Shown: one piece after another, positions 1 through 11,957 of the stretch
How positions within the stretch are numbered: the stretch's first letter is position 1
How the letters are laid out: each line of letters opens with the position of its first letter
DNA from: Stictocephala bisonia
Taxonomy: Eukaryota > Arthropoda > Insecta > Hemiptera > Membracidae
DNA length: 64,000 nucleotides
Assembly: GCA_035578905.1 (NCBI GenBank)
Contig: JAQJVL010000287.1
Coordinates: forward strand, 243,501 to 307,500
Direction: 5' to 3'
The notes under the pieces: model-generated
Told to the model about the DNA's origin: nothing
The model's input: the letters and a program-made list of their open reading frames with translations, nothing else
The model's database searches: none
Translations under genes and position numbers: made by a program

Positions 1-1604
1 ATACTATTAGCTGTTGATATCCCGTCCTTGTCCTCGGTAATGCCAGTTGGTAATATGTCTTACTGTTGCACCGTAACATTATGGCCTTCAGCCTCATTAA
101 GTGGATCGTGATTACATTAATACTTAATATTTCAGAAATTACCTCAGGTCATTCAGTTTTGAAGGTGAGTGTCCAATGTAACGTAAAATAGGGGAAATTA
201 CGTTAAAAATACATTTCCGTTTATTTCTCGAAAACCACTTGAGGTACAAAAAAATTATAAATACAAACTTTGTTCATCTTAACAAGACATTTACAATGAC
301 ATACAACATGATGCATGCTGATATTTAAAATGTTTGAGTAATAGGAATTTCGAGATTAAAACCCATGGCCTATGAAATAATTGACTCTGTACATTGTTTT
401 TTGATGAAAATATTTTTAATGAACTTGCCTTGAGCTGTTTATAGGGAAAGCATTTTGTTTTATGCCTCTAAACCAAACCATTCACCCCCTATACGTACTG
501 CACGGGTGGTCTGCCTCACCCCCTGTATAGCGATCTATTTGTTACTAGGTGCGACAGTCTTAGTTTTGGAACATGGTTAGAACTACTGTAATCAAACAAG
601 GCTCATGCGCAAAGCTATATTTATTCTGCAGAGTACAACTAATATTAGCAAAAAAGAAATTGATATAAATATCTATAGCCTTTCCTAAACTATTGCAGTT
701 TATAATGTGGCTGGGAAGGTCTACATGATATATCTCAATCCATTACTAGGCTTCAAAATAGAACACACAAAATTATCAGACTTGAAGAGCACAATTAAGA
801 TAGACAATTTGATATTAAAAAAGAAAATTTATGAAAATTTGTTAATATTAATTATGAAGATTTAAAAAAGAATACGTTCAAAAAAACTCAAACTACGTAT
901 GTTATGAAAGTTAAAGCTAATGTTGAAGCTATTTAAAATTGGTCAACGAAAGAATAAATATTATGAAATAAAATATTTCAATAAACTACAACAAAATAAA
1001 AAAACCTCAACATTAATATCAAGACAGTAAAAAATAAGTTTAAAACAAATTAAAATTCAAACAATAATTTTTATTTAGTTTTAATCTTACTTATTTTTAT
1101 TGATCAAATATTTTTTTTTTTTTTATGTCATTAATACAACCTGTGTAGTATATAATATCCTCTAAAGGCTAATATTTGTAAATAAATATCAATAATAACT
1201 AATGATCCAATTCTTACTAAAAAAATTAATTAACATTGTGAAGAGAAAGAAAGTTAGTTCTCAAACACAGGAGCTCTGGTAAGGGGACAGAAAAACACTT
1301 GTATGAAACTGTGGTCTTACAAAGTAAACTAATTAGAATATCATAACCCCGAGAAGAAATCAAACAACCAATATTAAATAATGGATACAAAGTTACTTCA
1401 TTCCCAGCTTATGAGAACTTTAGTCATTTTTCTCTAGCTTAACTTATCCATGCAAGACATATGAAATTAAAATGACTATCAGAAAATTATCTATAATTTT
1501 TTACTTTCCAATAAAAGTTGTAAAAACTAGCATTTTAAATAAAATAATTGTCCTAGTTACTAATAGATATTATAAGGTTGCGTTATCTTAGTTATTTTGT
1601 TCAG
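1..1604. other. Intron sequence 5' of the first visible exon
   Basis: This is AT-rich sequence with no convincing exon. A short open stretch at 11-36 ending in a GT has a fitting phase but no recognisable homology. A degenerate LINE remnant lies at about 640-1060 (separate entry). Nothing else was recognised. Confidence 0.5.
640..1060 (+). mobile_element. Degenerate non-LTR retrotransposon C-terminal remnant
   Basis: In broken frames the plus strand reads like the region after the reverse transcriptase of jockey/CR1-group LINEs: a stretch resembling 'LQNRTHKII', then 'NYEDLKKNTFKKTQTTY', then 'YYEIKYFNKL'. These are the usual order of the post-RT basic region and the 'KIFNxLP' block. Several frameshifts and stops are needed, so it is an old fossil. 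The boundaries are approximate. Confidence 0.35.
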
Positions 1605-1794
1605 TTTCATCGATGGCCAGCTGTCCAAAACCGTAAATGGTCGCCTGGTGGACATTCTTACTAAACTCTACTCACCCTCTCATGAAGAGACTTTCTTGGC
1701 TACTATCATTAAACTGTTGTTTCAAATTTGTGAGCTGACCAACGAGTTTAAAGAAAACATGTTCCCGGATCCATTGTCTGCTTGTGCTTTTGAG
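1605..1794 (+). CDS. PRKDC: DNA-PKcs exon a (63 codons)
   Basis: The acceptor is a T-rich tract ending TTGTTCAG and the donor is GAG|GTATAG. The exon begins with the last base of a split codon and ends in phase 0. The peptide runs from FIDGQLSKTVNG to DPLSACAFE. Its 'LVDILTKLYSPSHEETFL' and 'MFPDPLSACAFE' blocks match the human DNA-PKcs segment that reads MYSPK...HFL and MFEHPLSECEF, just before the ABCDE cluster. An in-frame TTG lies just upstream of the exon, but the acceptor and the homology show that this is an internal exon and not a gene start. Confidence 0.85.
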
Positions 1795-2716
1795 GTATAG
1801 TGGTGTATTATAAATGTTATAAACTGTATTTTTATTATATCATTGTACACTTATCTCTATCTCCCCATTCAGCATAGACAAAGTTTTTCTCATCCTACTT
1901 TCACCTATTTTTTCCATCCACCATGTCCAGTAAACCTGTTATATCCACTTACTTTAAAAAATAAATAAATAAATTCTCTGTCGATCAATATTTTGCCTTA
2001 ACTCTTGTCAAAGTGGCAAGACGATGGCTGCATGGTCTTAAACGGTCAAGACTTTTACCTTGAGTTAGACATAGCTAAGAAGGAATCAAGGTAATATTTG
2101 TCAGTAGTGTCCACCTTGCACTGTCTTGATTCTTCCCCTTCCTTTTACTAAGTTCCCTTAACAGGTGGGGAATGGGCAGAGTAAAACAAAAGAAGGTAAA
2201 AAAAAAGATGATTAGCCTCTCCAAAAAAAACCTTTCATGCATTAACATTCATTATTAATTGAAGCCATATTTAATGGTATTCTTCCCAAATTCATTCTTT
2301 TCACATGTTCATACCTCTTAAATACTATCTTCCCCACTCCTATATATGTTTTTTCTCTTGATCATGTCTAGTTTTCCTTTTACTGCTTTTAAAACTTAAC
2401 CTCTCTTTGCAATACAATAAAACCTGCTTGATTTTCACAACTACCTCCACTTAAAAAATTGTTTATTGAGTCTGATGAAATCCCTTTTTCTACCTTTTAT
2501 AACATCTGCAAGTTCTATAATTTCCCTAATAACGCTGAAATGTTTGGTGTTCCGATTCCTAATCGGTCATGTTTGGTCTTTGCCAACTTTTCTTATTCTC
2601 TTTCTCTTAGGCTGGATTATAGTGTTGAAAGCAGACCACTGTGCTGTCTATTAGCTAGAGCTGTAGGAGTTCTTGTATTTTTTTATCTATTTTTTGTTTT
2701 TTTTTTTTTTTTAGTT
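1795..2716. other. Intron, nothing recognised
   Basis: This is AT-rich intron with C/T-rich patches. Open frames of 62-105 codons at 2459-2776 run into a poly-T tract and show no familiar motif. I regard them as chance. Confidence 0.5.
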
Positions 2717-2718
2717 TA

Positions 2719-3298
2719 CAGTACAATCTTGGTTATCCGACCTAATATGGTGAAGGTCAAGCCGAATAAAACATAGGTCATAAATAGCTTGATTTTATTG
2801 GAGAAACACATTTAGTAACTGATAACAACAGCACGCGTAAGCTGGGCTCCTACAATTGAATGTGACGCAACGTGCTCTGTAGCAATTGTAATGAAACAAA
2901 CTATGTTTATCATGATCGCAAACTTTTACGCTGCTTTACAATACAATTCGAAAGATATTTTTGTTCCACTTCCCCCACTCGTGAAATGGACTCTTCCAGC
3001 CAGCACACTGAACAAAAGTAAACAACATTGCCAGCTCAGATCTTCAGGCGAATTATTAAATTATTACACAGTAACAAGCAATCGCTTGTCGAGAGAGGGT
3101 GACAAGTCAATACAGTGCCTGCAATTTGCAAAATGTAAAACCGAAATACTCTTGTACTACATTTGCGTTTCAAAACTGAAAGGCGCTTCCGATTAATTGT
3201 AATTTTATTTTGTAATTAATTTTTATTTTTATCTACTTGCCGAACCGGATGATACGGACTGCCGGATAAAGCGAGGCCGGATAATCGAGGTTGTATTG
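2719..3298. mobile_element. Tigger/pogo-type MITE with TA target duplication
   Basis: Left end CAGTACAATCTTGGTTATCC and the reverse complement of the right end CAATACAACCTCGATTATCC agree at 16 of 20 positions. Both are flanked by TA (2717-2718 and 3299-3300). The motif 'ACCTCGATTATCC' is typical of Tigger/pogo (Tc1-mariner group) inverted repeats. The element is about 580 bp. A 101-codon open frame inside (2891-3196) has no recognisable transposase motif, so the element is non-autonomous. Confidence 0.75.
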
Positions 3299-3300
3299 TA

Positions 3301-4109
3301 GATACTTAGTTTATTAGTTTATTTTGATGATACAATTTGTTCTTATCAATAGAATGTATGATATTAGGGTGGCTATTCAACTGGGAAAACCACAAATAAG
3401 CTGGGAATTTGGGATACCATGAAAAAATTGGAGATAAGTTGTGAGTTACTTAGTGATGTCAGGAAAAACATTTATTTCAATTAATGCATGGTAATATGAT
3501 GATAAATTCTCTATACAAAAATAGTTGTTTCATCTGAGTATGGATGGATATGCTTCTAACATAATGAAATTTAATCCTTCCATAATACAAACTACAATCT
3601 TAAGAATGACTCTTACACAGTAACAAGTTGCGAGACAGATTATATACAAAAATACTGAAAAGTTCTAAGTTCAGTTCATTCCTTTACAAACATGATAAGC
3701 TACATCTACAGTGTTAAATGACTATAAAACAGCAGTTTATTGCTTAAGGTAATTAATTAACTTATCTATAAACATACAATACCAAAACTTAACCAATAAC
3801 CTATTCATCTAAATTAATACATTTGAATGGAAATTAATATATTCAAATTGATTTAACCATGTTTTGACACAAAGGAATAACTTTTTTCATAATCTGTTAA
3901 TCAGATATTTGTATGCACCTTCCGAACAGGCTGGACCGAATCAAGCCAAAATACAGCACCGCCAGCAAATATTTCTAAGAAAGTAGAATTTTCTAGATAA
4001 TAATTTCAGCCTATTATGAAGAAAATGTATATTTGAAGTCCACTTTAAATTTTCGTAAAAAATTGTGTTTAAATATTTTAAATTTTTATTCACTTGCAAA
4101 ATTTTTTTC
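3301..4109. other. Intron, nothing firmly recognised
   Basis: The start (about 3367-3430) reads like the end of an interspersed repeat (GGGTGGCTATTCAACTGGG), but I found no matching second end. The rest is AT-rich without recognisable features. Confidence 0.4.
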
Positions 4110-4222
4110 TTAGAACTTAGGCTTAAACAGCTGTTTCATAACTAGAATCTATATTTTCCGTTGACAACCGCATCAAGTACATTATTTACAAGATAACCAT
4201 GGTTATAGATTCTAGTTATAAA
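4110..4222. repeat. Hairpin cassette, copy 1 (Penelope-like terminal fragment?)
   Basis: It starts with CTTAGAACTTAGGCTTAA. A perfect 16-bp inverted repeat follows: ATAACTAGAATCTATA at 4138-4153 against its complement at 4204-4219, with a 50-base loop. The same head sequence recurs at 10859 and, in part, at 52998, where it abuts a Penelope-like element. This suggests a terminal fragment of that element. Confidence 0.55.
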
Positions 4223-4593
4223 ATATTTATCTTTTCCTTAAGTTAGTGTAGGCAATATCGTAACTTTTAGTTATTTTGTCGTAAGTTTTAGGATACATCG
4301 CCACTCCATCCTAAAAAGGATTTGTCAAAATGTAATCTTGTTATTAAATTTTTACCTATTTTTTGTATATGTAATTTATATTTGCCATATAAAATTACCA
4401 TATTTTTATTTATATATAAAACATATTTATTTTTAAAGAAATATAAATAAAATAAACACAAAAATAATAAGTTAAAGAAACAGGAATATATTGTATAAAT
4501 TAAAAAAAAATCTGGTATCAGCCTCTTTAAAAGAACTAATTTTTCTTTTGTTCCATCTTAATCTTATACAGTCATATTATATCAATAACTTAA

Positions 4594-5416
4594 CTCTTAT
4601 CACGCCATAAGCGCATATACACATAATAATTACAAAAATAATATTATCGTAATAATGTTTCTAATTTAATCCGGTAGTGCGTTTGGGTTATGGGCGGTGA
4701 CTCATGAGAGACACATTGTGAGACTCATGACCTTTTGTTGGCCTGTCAATCACTACGAGACTGGTTTTTGTTTGGCAGTGTACATTTCCGCTGTGCCACC
4801 CAATGCCACAAGCGTATATACTCACAGCTACTGTCGAGCCGAGTGATTGTCATTTTCCGCCGGCTCACCTCTTTGAAACTGTGTATTTAGTTGTTTTTAT
4901 CATTACTTTAGTTTAGTATATGTTTTAATTTATTAGTTTTAATAATATAATAATAATAATATAGTTTTAATTAGTAAATTTATTAGTTTTAAGTGTCAAT
5001 ATGAATAACCCGGCCGATTTTGATTTTGTGGAAGGTACTAAATACATTGTATTCAAATGCTATGTGTATTTACTTATTTTTATTATATGTGTTATGTGCA
5101 GGCCTTGTCTTTATCAGTAGATATAATCAATTATACATATTTTATTAATAGTAATAATATTTTGTATTGATTCATATTGTATAAGTGATCTATATCTGAG
5201 GCTTACTTTCAAGTAAAAGTTTGCTTATTTACATATTCAGATATAAGAAAAAAAGGTAAAGTAAGCTAATAAAAGTTTCAAAATGTTATCATATCTTTTA
5301 TTTTCCTGTATAGAATAATAAAGTAAAATGAGCAACTAAAAAATATAATTTTGATTTTTCTACAATGAATTAGTGCTTAATGGATAATAGGCATTGTATA
5401 AATGGCGCTTTAAGGG
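4594..5416. mobile_element. piggyBac-like non-autonomous element, TTAA flanks
   Basis: TTAA at 4590-4593 and 5417-5420 flank ends that read CTCTTATCACGCC on the left and, in reverse complement, CCCTTAAAGCGCC on the right. Precise TTAA duplication and a CCCT-like end are hallmarks of the piggyBac superfamily. The element is about 823 bp. Inside, an ATG at 5001 opens a short acidic peptide (MNNPADFDFVEGTKY...) that soon stops. It may be the remnant of a transposase N-terminus, but this is uncertain. Confidence 0.65.
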
Positions 5417-5734
5417 TTAAGAATACTGATGATTCCAATTTTCTCTCAAAATATAAGCCATTCTCTTCAATACTTGTGTAGATTCTGTATGCTCTCTTTT
5501 TTTGAGCAAAGCAATGGTGTAAATAAGCCATGAGTATCTTCAGCGGCTTAGTCATATTTGTTTTATTTTTTCCTTGTGGCTTAGTTAACCACTGAATTTC
5601 AATCTGTGGTGGTGAAAAGCGTCATCATTTATTGTGCAGTAGTCTAAACTGCAGGCCTACCAGACTCCCGAAGACCTTTGATGTCTCCAATCAGTGAAGG
5701 TAACCCTTGAGCAGCTCTCATGATTTGTTTTCCA

Positions 5735-7410
5735 ACCCAATAAATAAATAAATAAATAAAAATGCCTTTTATTGGAGCGTTACTCAATATAAACTGCTTT
5801 TCAGTACAACTCAGGTCATAATACTACACTGCTCTTAAACTATAAACTAAAATTATATACAACCAGAGGACGTAATTAACCTAACGGTAACAATCATACA
5901 TTAACTTTTTAATTTTACTCTTAAAAGTATTTAGAGCACAAGTGTTTTTGACAGATGCAGGGAGGTCATTATAGAGAGTGGGCCCAAAGTAGGAAAAACT
6001 TTTCCTACCCCCCCTCAAGCCTCACTCTTGGAAAGTGAAGCATCTCCCCATGGCGGGTGCCACGCAGAGCCACCTCGCCCCGTTTTCGGAGCCGTCTAGC
6101 AATGTATTCAGGCTCTCCAAGCGTCAGGGTCTTATGCACGATACAGCCTGTGAGCACCCTGCATACATCCTCCATGAGAGGAAGTTTGGCATCTTGCCTG
6201 AAGGAGGACACATGGTCGAAGCGCTTCAGGCCATACACAAAACGGATGGCAGTATTTTGCAGCTTCTGGATCCTCTCCATATCCTCTTTTGAAATGCTGT
6301 TGCCGTATGCAGGGTAACAGTAATAAAACAGCGACAGGACACACGACTGTATGAGCTTTAATTTCGCGGACTCCAGAAGCAAATCTCTGAATCTATACAT
6401 GCCTCTCAGCCTGCCCAAGGCCTTTTGCATTGTGTACGTAACATGGTCTGTGAAGCTGAGATCACTGTCCAAGACTACTCCAAGAGTCTTAACTTTGCTA
6501 GCGATCTCAAGACTCTGTCCGTTCAGTGACACATGCACGCCGTCATTGCTGAGGGTTTGAACAACTTCTTGTGGGGCTATGTACAGCACCTTGCACTTGT
6601 CAGTGTTCAATTTAAGCCCATTTTTGACTGACCTTTTGTAGATGTTATCTAAATCTGAGTTCATGTCATCAATAGCCATCATGATCAGTTCAGGCTCAAA
6701 GGACAGATGCAACTGTTTGTCGTCCGCGAAATCGTGCTCAACTGCGTTCAGCGCAGGACGTGGGCGGTCAGCCGTGTAGATCACAAAACACTTTGGCCCC
6801 ACACGACTACCCTGTGGAACACCGCGCACTCTGACGAGTGGTTTTGATGTTTGGCCCCCGTGCCTAGTGACCTGCTGCCTTTCGCCAAGATATGAATCCA
6901 TCCAGTCAATTGAAATGTCGTCAAACCCGTAAAATTGAAGTTTTGCTAAAAACAATTCTACACTCATCGAATCAAAATCCTGGGAGTAGTCAAGCAATAC
7001 AACAATACTGTACATCCCCTTGTCTCTTGCATCATATAAATCTGCAAATAAATTCGCCAGTCCTGTACAAGTGCTATGATTACTCCGAAACCCAGATTGT
7101 AATGTCGGCAATATGTTCTTTCTTTCCATATACTCTCCCATTTGCATGTCTACAACCTTTTCTAATATTTTTGACATGGCTGGTAGGATTGAAATTGGTC
7201 TTAGTTGCTGAGCACTTGTTGGTGCTGATACTTTTGGCAGTGGATGCACAGGAACTCTGCTTTCCTAAGGGACTCGTTCACGAGGTGAGTTATTGCTTTC
7301 AGTGTGTAAGGGCTCACAGCTTTTATCAATACTGCTAATGCTGCTGCATTTTCATTCCTTATGCTGTCATGTCAGTGTTTAACAAGACCTCCTTTGTTTG
7401 TTACAGTTCA
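5735..7410 (-). pseudogene. Non-LTR retrotransposon (jockey/CR1 group) RT, 5'-truncated
   Basis: A 414-codon minus-strand frame (7249-6005) carries RT motifs in order: 'RPISILPAMSKILEKVV', 'LQSGFRSNHST', a palm motif 'LLDYSQDFDSM', 'GVPQGSRVGP', and the catalytic box as 'FADDKQ' in place of the usual YADD. The post-RT region 'QNTAIRFVYGLKRFDHVSS' follows. Upstream, in another frame, 'LIKAVSPYTLKAITHLVN' (to about 7410) shows that the RT continues across a frameshift with a small deletion near 7250. The endonuclease and ORF1 are missing. The 3' end is a (TTTA)n tail, seen on the plus strand as AATAAATAAATA at about 5741-5760. It is inserted in a DNA-PKcs intron, opposite to the gene. Confidence 0.85.
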
Positions 7411-8220
7411 GCTTATGTGCAACATTTGTCTGGTCTCCATATTCATGACAAAAATGGGATAGCGATACTTCTTTTTCATTAAATATTTTTCTGATACAAC
7501 CCATCCCTGAATTGTGTAGTAGTAAACCCACAGTTATTGAATAATGTTGGAATTACAGTTGGCCAATGACTTTTATTTCTTTCAACAACTAGTTCAATGC
7601 ATTTATTAGCCTTTGATGATAAGAGGTAAACTATTTATTACTTTGTTTTTTTTTTTTTTAATTTCTTTTCTGATTTCTTTCTGGTCACTACAAATGTAAT
7701 TGGATGGGTGGGACAATACCATTGTATATTTGATGTTTATGGGTGGGCGGTATTGACAGTTGTGGTATTCACAGATGCTTTCCTTAACTTCTAATTGCAC
7801 TGGTCATAGCAACATACATAATGCACTACTCAGACGAACTTATTACGTTGGTAGTTGTATTTGAATATATTTGTAAATATTTCCATCACATCTGATTACT
7901 CAAGTAGATCAAGAAAAATTTAATTCAATGCTTAGAAGTATTTTGCTAGAGTAAAATTTTGAAAGTTGGTGATTATTTGATAAATTATCTGTTCACATAC
8001 ATCAAATCAATTACGTTTCAACAAGATCTTCAGTAATAACTGTTTAGTCTCTCTTGTTCAACATACCCTTTTAATTTAACATATGATCTTTTATATTCTC
8101 ATCCAACTTAAAATATTGTAGCTATAACAATTATGTTTTAAAACCACACTATCATACTAACTTTAATTGTAAAAATGCAATTTAATCAGAAAGTGACAAT
8201 TGTAATTTCTCTTTCTTTAG
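7411..8220. other. Intron, nothing recognised
   Basis: This is AT-rich intron ending in the pyrimidine tract TCTCTTTCTTTAG that serves exon b. A 64-codon minus-strand frame at 7606-7800 has no recognisable features. Confidence 0.5.
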
Positions 8221-8386
8221 AAATACAAAATATCATCATCATGGCGTATGCAGCACGCAGGATTTGTTCCAAGGTTTGCTGACACTCTGACCAGTCAGAT
8301 CTCTTCAGTGTCTCAAGGATCATTTACAGACATTCACCCACCACTTAGAGCTACACAATCCCCTTCTTCAAGTCTTCTTGTTTCAG
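8221..8386 (+). CDS. PRKDC: DNA-PKcs exon b: ABCDE-like SQ/TQ cluster
   Basis: The acceptor is TTTCTTTAG and the donor TCAG|GTCAGC. The exon is 55 codons plus one base and starts in phase 0. 'KYKISSSWRMQHAGFVPRF' aligns with human 'EYTIDSDWRF...TPMF', and 'VSQGSF' and 'LRATQS' align with human 'ASQGT' and 'IRATQ'. S/T-Q sites are at exon codons 25-26 (SQ, 8293), 31-32 (SQ, 8311) and 45-46 (TQ, 8353). In vertebrates this region holds the ABCDE autophosphorylation cluster (around T2609), which controls release from DNA ends and Artemis access. No long open frame marks this exon; it was found by splicing and homology. Confidence 0.85.
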
Positions 8387-8689
8387 GTCAGCCCTGCTTA
8401 AGATTATATATATTTTGACTTTTAATTACAGTACTATTGTGATGCTATTTATTTGGTAGTTATGAATTACATGAAAGCGCTAAGGGTTTTGTAACAGTTC
8501 TCAACACCTTTTCGCCATTTCATTCACAAACATATCATTAATACATTCCTCCTTAAATAATTAGTCTATATATGTGATCATATCTGCTAGGCTTATTGGT
8601 AAATTTTAGATATGAGATACTGATACAGCTTGTGGGTATTTAAAGATAAATATGACTGTAGATAACCTATGTGGTCTGTTTACTATCTG

Positions 8690-8965
8690 AGTTCAACTTA
8701 AACACCAAAGGGGCCTACAGGTTTATGAGGAATCCGAACCATGGTGTACAGATCTGATTGTTGGCTAACTGACAAGCTTGATATTTAGTTCTCTCCTCTT
8801 AACAATACCCGAATACCACTACCTACCACCCACACAGACACTCTACTTCTCGAGTAGTGTCCTTGCTAATGGCAACCATTGAGCAGACGCCATGTCGGAA
8901 CTGAGTACAGAACACTTTGCCCCCAAGCAAGTGGGTTACAGCACAAGTTGCACCTTTCCTAAGGA
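8690..8965 (-). repeat. tRNA-derived SINE, diverged copy
   Basis: It shares blocks with the better copies at 27574-28012 and 41674-41992: 'GGAATCCGAACCA', 'TGACAAGC', 'GTAGTGTCC', 'GGCAACCATTGAGC', 'ACGCCATGTCGG' and 'GTGGGTTACAGCAC'. The blocks occur in the same order. On the opposite strand they include a B-box-like GGTTCGGATTCC. Confidence 0.65.
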
Positions 8966-10458
8966 GGGTTGATAAGCAAGTTGACAAAGTACATATATTC
9001 CCTAGCAGTCATGTTTGTGAGATGAGTGAATGAATAGGCATTGTAGGTAAGTGTATACATCGTTTTATTCATTTATTTGTTATTAATAATCATGAATTTT
9101 TATCTATATATATATATATATAGCAAAATCACTCAGAGCTTATTTTTAACTAAACTGCCTTCATAATAGACCAAGAATTAAACCACATTTTTTATCAATA
9201 TTACAAAAGCAGGATTTTTTCTTGTTTCAACAAGTTTCATTTTGAGAACATAAAAAAAAGAATTTTCAACCTGTTAGAGGTCGCAAGTGAGTCATACAAA
9301 ATACATTGCATTTGTTTAAAAACCTATTATAAATACTTGAAAGTTTTATATCAGTCTAAAAGTTTTATATCAGTTTTATATCAGACATAAAAGTTTTATG
9401 TCAGGAACAAGTTCTATATTTAATAAATGCTTTATTCTGTAAAATAGTACAGTGAGCTTGTCATCTACTGCCATGGTTTTGATGATACTGCCTCTCATGG
9501 GTGAAGAAAAAAATTAACTTAAGGAGCATTTTTTCAGTAAACTTACAAATAGTATTTAAAAAATTAAAAATTATTTAATATTAAAAATGAAAAGAAAACT
9601 ATATTTGAATATTAATCCTATGTATGGTATTAATTTGAGAAATGTTATAATATTTAGGAGCATTTATTTATTAGTAATAGCCTCTGAGGTACTCAGATAG
9701 CTTTGTTTAAATACACACCAGTTGATATCAATTAAGTCTAGTAATGTTTAAAACTATTTATGTACTAATATAATTACTGTTGGCGCAGAAATTATGCATA
9801 CCTGAGTTTGAAGGCAGTTTGGTAAAAAACTACAAAGCCAATGAAAACTCCAATGACACCAATGTTCATTATAACTTAGTGACTTTTAAATGTTATTATT
9901 AGTTTTATCTTTTTTATCATAGTTGGGGCAAGAAAGTACCAGAATTTGTACTCATTTTCACTGTGCATCAACTTTACACTTTTATTACTGAAAACCCTGT
10001 TTATGTATCATATCTATATTTTGATATGTGGTTGACAGGAGTGTTTTCTATAAGTTTTATAAATTAAAAACTTTTAACTTTTCAAGAAAAAAAGTTATAA
10101 ATTTCTTTGGCTTAAAAAAAATTGACTAATAAAATAGATTACTTGGTAAAGTTGTCTTATGTTACGACATGTAAAGGTACGATAAAATTGCTATTATATG
10201 CATAAGTAAATGCAGGAATTTTAAATTGATTTAAATCAAATTAAATAATTGCATTCATTTATGTATATAACAGAAATGTATTGTAACTATTCATTTCATA
10301 AGGATTTCAATGTGACCAAGTTAATTTAACAACCTCTAGAAGTTAAGAAAGCTTTGTTTCAGGAAATCAATAATACATTTTTTTTTCTTGAAAAAGTTAA
10401 ACTCAGAAATTTATTTTACTTGTAGAAAACATGTCTGTCAACAACCTATTAAAATGTA
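8966..10458. other. Intron with small tandem repeats
   Basis: A (TA)n run lies at about 9105-9121. At about 9340-9405 the 15-base motif AAAGTTTTATATCAG is repeated three to four times with small changes. Nothing coding was recognised. Confidence 0.5.
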
Positions 10459-11399
10459 CAGTAGAGCCTCGCTATCCGACATAGAGTTATCCGACATTCT
10501 GTTTTTAACCAACGTTCTCGTCTCAAAAACAATAATGTTTTAAAAACTGTCTGAAAATATACTGCAATGTATTATTGTTTTGCAATGACAAAAATTTATG
10601 TTCCTGGTTAGGGATTTTCCAAACCAGTAAGTTTGTTACGTACTGTACTTGATGTTATGTTGAACAGGGACTGTACTATGTGAGCAGATTACATAATTTT
10701 GTTCAATATATTGAGTGTATGGAATTTTTAGGACGAATAGTACTTGTAGGAAGGGAGAAAAGCGATCACTTGACTCATACATTCTTAATGACTAATCAGT
10801 AGTTTCCTGATCGGTCACATGTATTAGTTCGTTGTATTAAAGAATTTATGTGTTAATCTTAGAACTTAGGCTTAAGCGGCCGGTGTCATAACTAGAATCT
10901 ACATTTTCGGTGACAACCGCGGCAATGTACTATCTATTGTGTAGGTTGTCACTGTAAAATGTAGATTCTAATTTATGTGAAACTTAACTGTGCTAAACTT
11001 ATTTATCACATTACTGAATTTGCTAATTTAGGTTCAGAAACAAATGTATTTTGTGACTGTACACTATTGTATTTTTGTATTCCTTTTACAGTACAGTGGT
11101 TTTATTGAATTAAGGCCTATTTAAATGACTTCCAAGCGTAAAAGAGTTGTAGTGTCTGAAAGATAAATATTTAATGCCGTTAGGGTAATGGATTACGATA
11201 CTTTGTTTTTTAAACATTTTGTCTATAAAGTATTTGTTTTTGTTGTGAAACCTAAATTTTATAAAGTACTTAATTTAAATCCTTTATAAAGTGCATTTAT
11301 TAGTACTACTTAGAGTTTTTATTATCATTCCCTATTATGCAACATTTCCACTTATCGAACATAATTATGGCCCGTTTAAGGATAAGTGAGGCTCTACTG
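10459..11399. mobile_element. Tigger/pogo-type MITE with nested hairpin cassette
   Basis: Left end CAGTAGAGCCTCGCTATCCG and the reverse complement of the right end CAGTAGAGCCTCACTTATCC are flanked by TA (10457-10458, 11400-11401). The ends match the Tigger/pogo style of the element at 2719-3298. The length is 941 bp and there is no transposase. The cassette at 10859-10975 sits inside it. Confidence 0.75.
10859..10975. repeat. Hairpin cassette, copy 2
   Basis: Its head TTAGAACTTAGGCTTAAGC matches that at 4110. The arm TAACTAGAATCTACATTTTC plus GGTGACAACC (about 10889-10918) pairs with GGTTGTCACTGTAAAATG plus TAGATTCTAATTTA (10944-10975). This is an imperfect stem of about 30 bp with a 25-base loop. 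It is nested inside a Tigger-type MITE. Confidence 0.55.
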
Positions 11400-11401
11400 T
11401 A

Positions 11402-11957
11402 AATGAGATATATTGACGGGTTTTTAGTAATAAAAGTATAAAGTTCATGCACAGTGAAAATTCCAGTCCTTTTTTGTTCCAGCCAGGATACAAATTATTA
11501 AAAATAATAATAAAATTTTAATTGAATATGTTATAACGAACAAGTAAATGAAGAAAACAAAGGTGTGATTCAATTTTTCATAGATCTCTTAGTTCCTTTG
11601 TAAACAACCTTGAAACTTGGGTATACATAGTTTCTGACCGACAGTATATTTTGACTGATTGAAGCACTTTGCTAAAATACTTTACAATGAGGAATTAAAT
11701 TATGATCGGCTCTTCAAAGCTTCAGTATGATTTGCATGTTTGAACCTAATTTAATGAAACTATATCAACATCATTTAAACGTTGTTAAATGTAAATCTAA
11801 TCATTAAATGTATGATCAACAGTGCAAATCTGGTAACCATTCTTAATGAAAAGCCATAGAAAAATCATACATTTGAAAATCAGATCTGTGATTACAATTA
11901 ATTCAAGCATGAAAGATCTTGTTTGTCCAACTGAGGAAAAGCTATTTTATGTTTCAG
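11402..11957. other. Intron, nothing recognised
   Basis: AT-rich intron. An open frame from 11846 runs through the acceptor into exon c; only the part after 11957 is supported as coding. Confidence 0.5.

Noticed and set aside
11..36. Possible micro-exon before exon a
   Set aside because: The phase fits, but 26 bases with no homology and a weak donor (GTAATG) are not enough.
136..163. Possible short exon ending in GTGAGT
   Set aside because: The strong-looking donor is in the wrong phase for exon a: the fitting frame contains TGA.
2459..3196. Open frames of 62-105 codons
   Set aside because: The first two run into poly-T. The third lies inside a Tigger-type MITE without a transposase motif.
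3367..3440. Possible hAT-type end (GGGTGGCTATTCAACTGGG)
   Set aside because: No second end or target duplication could be found.
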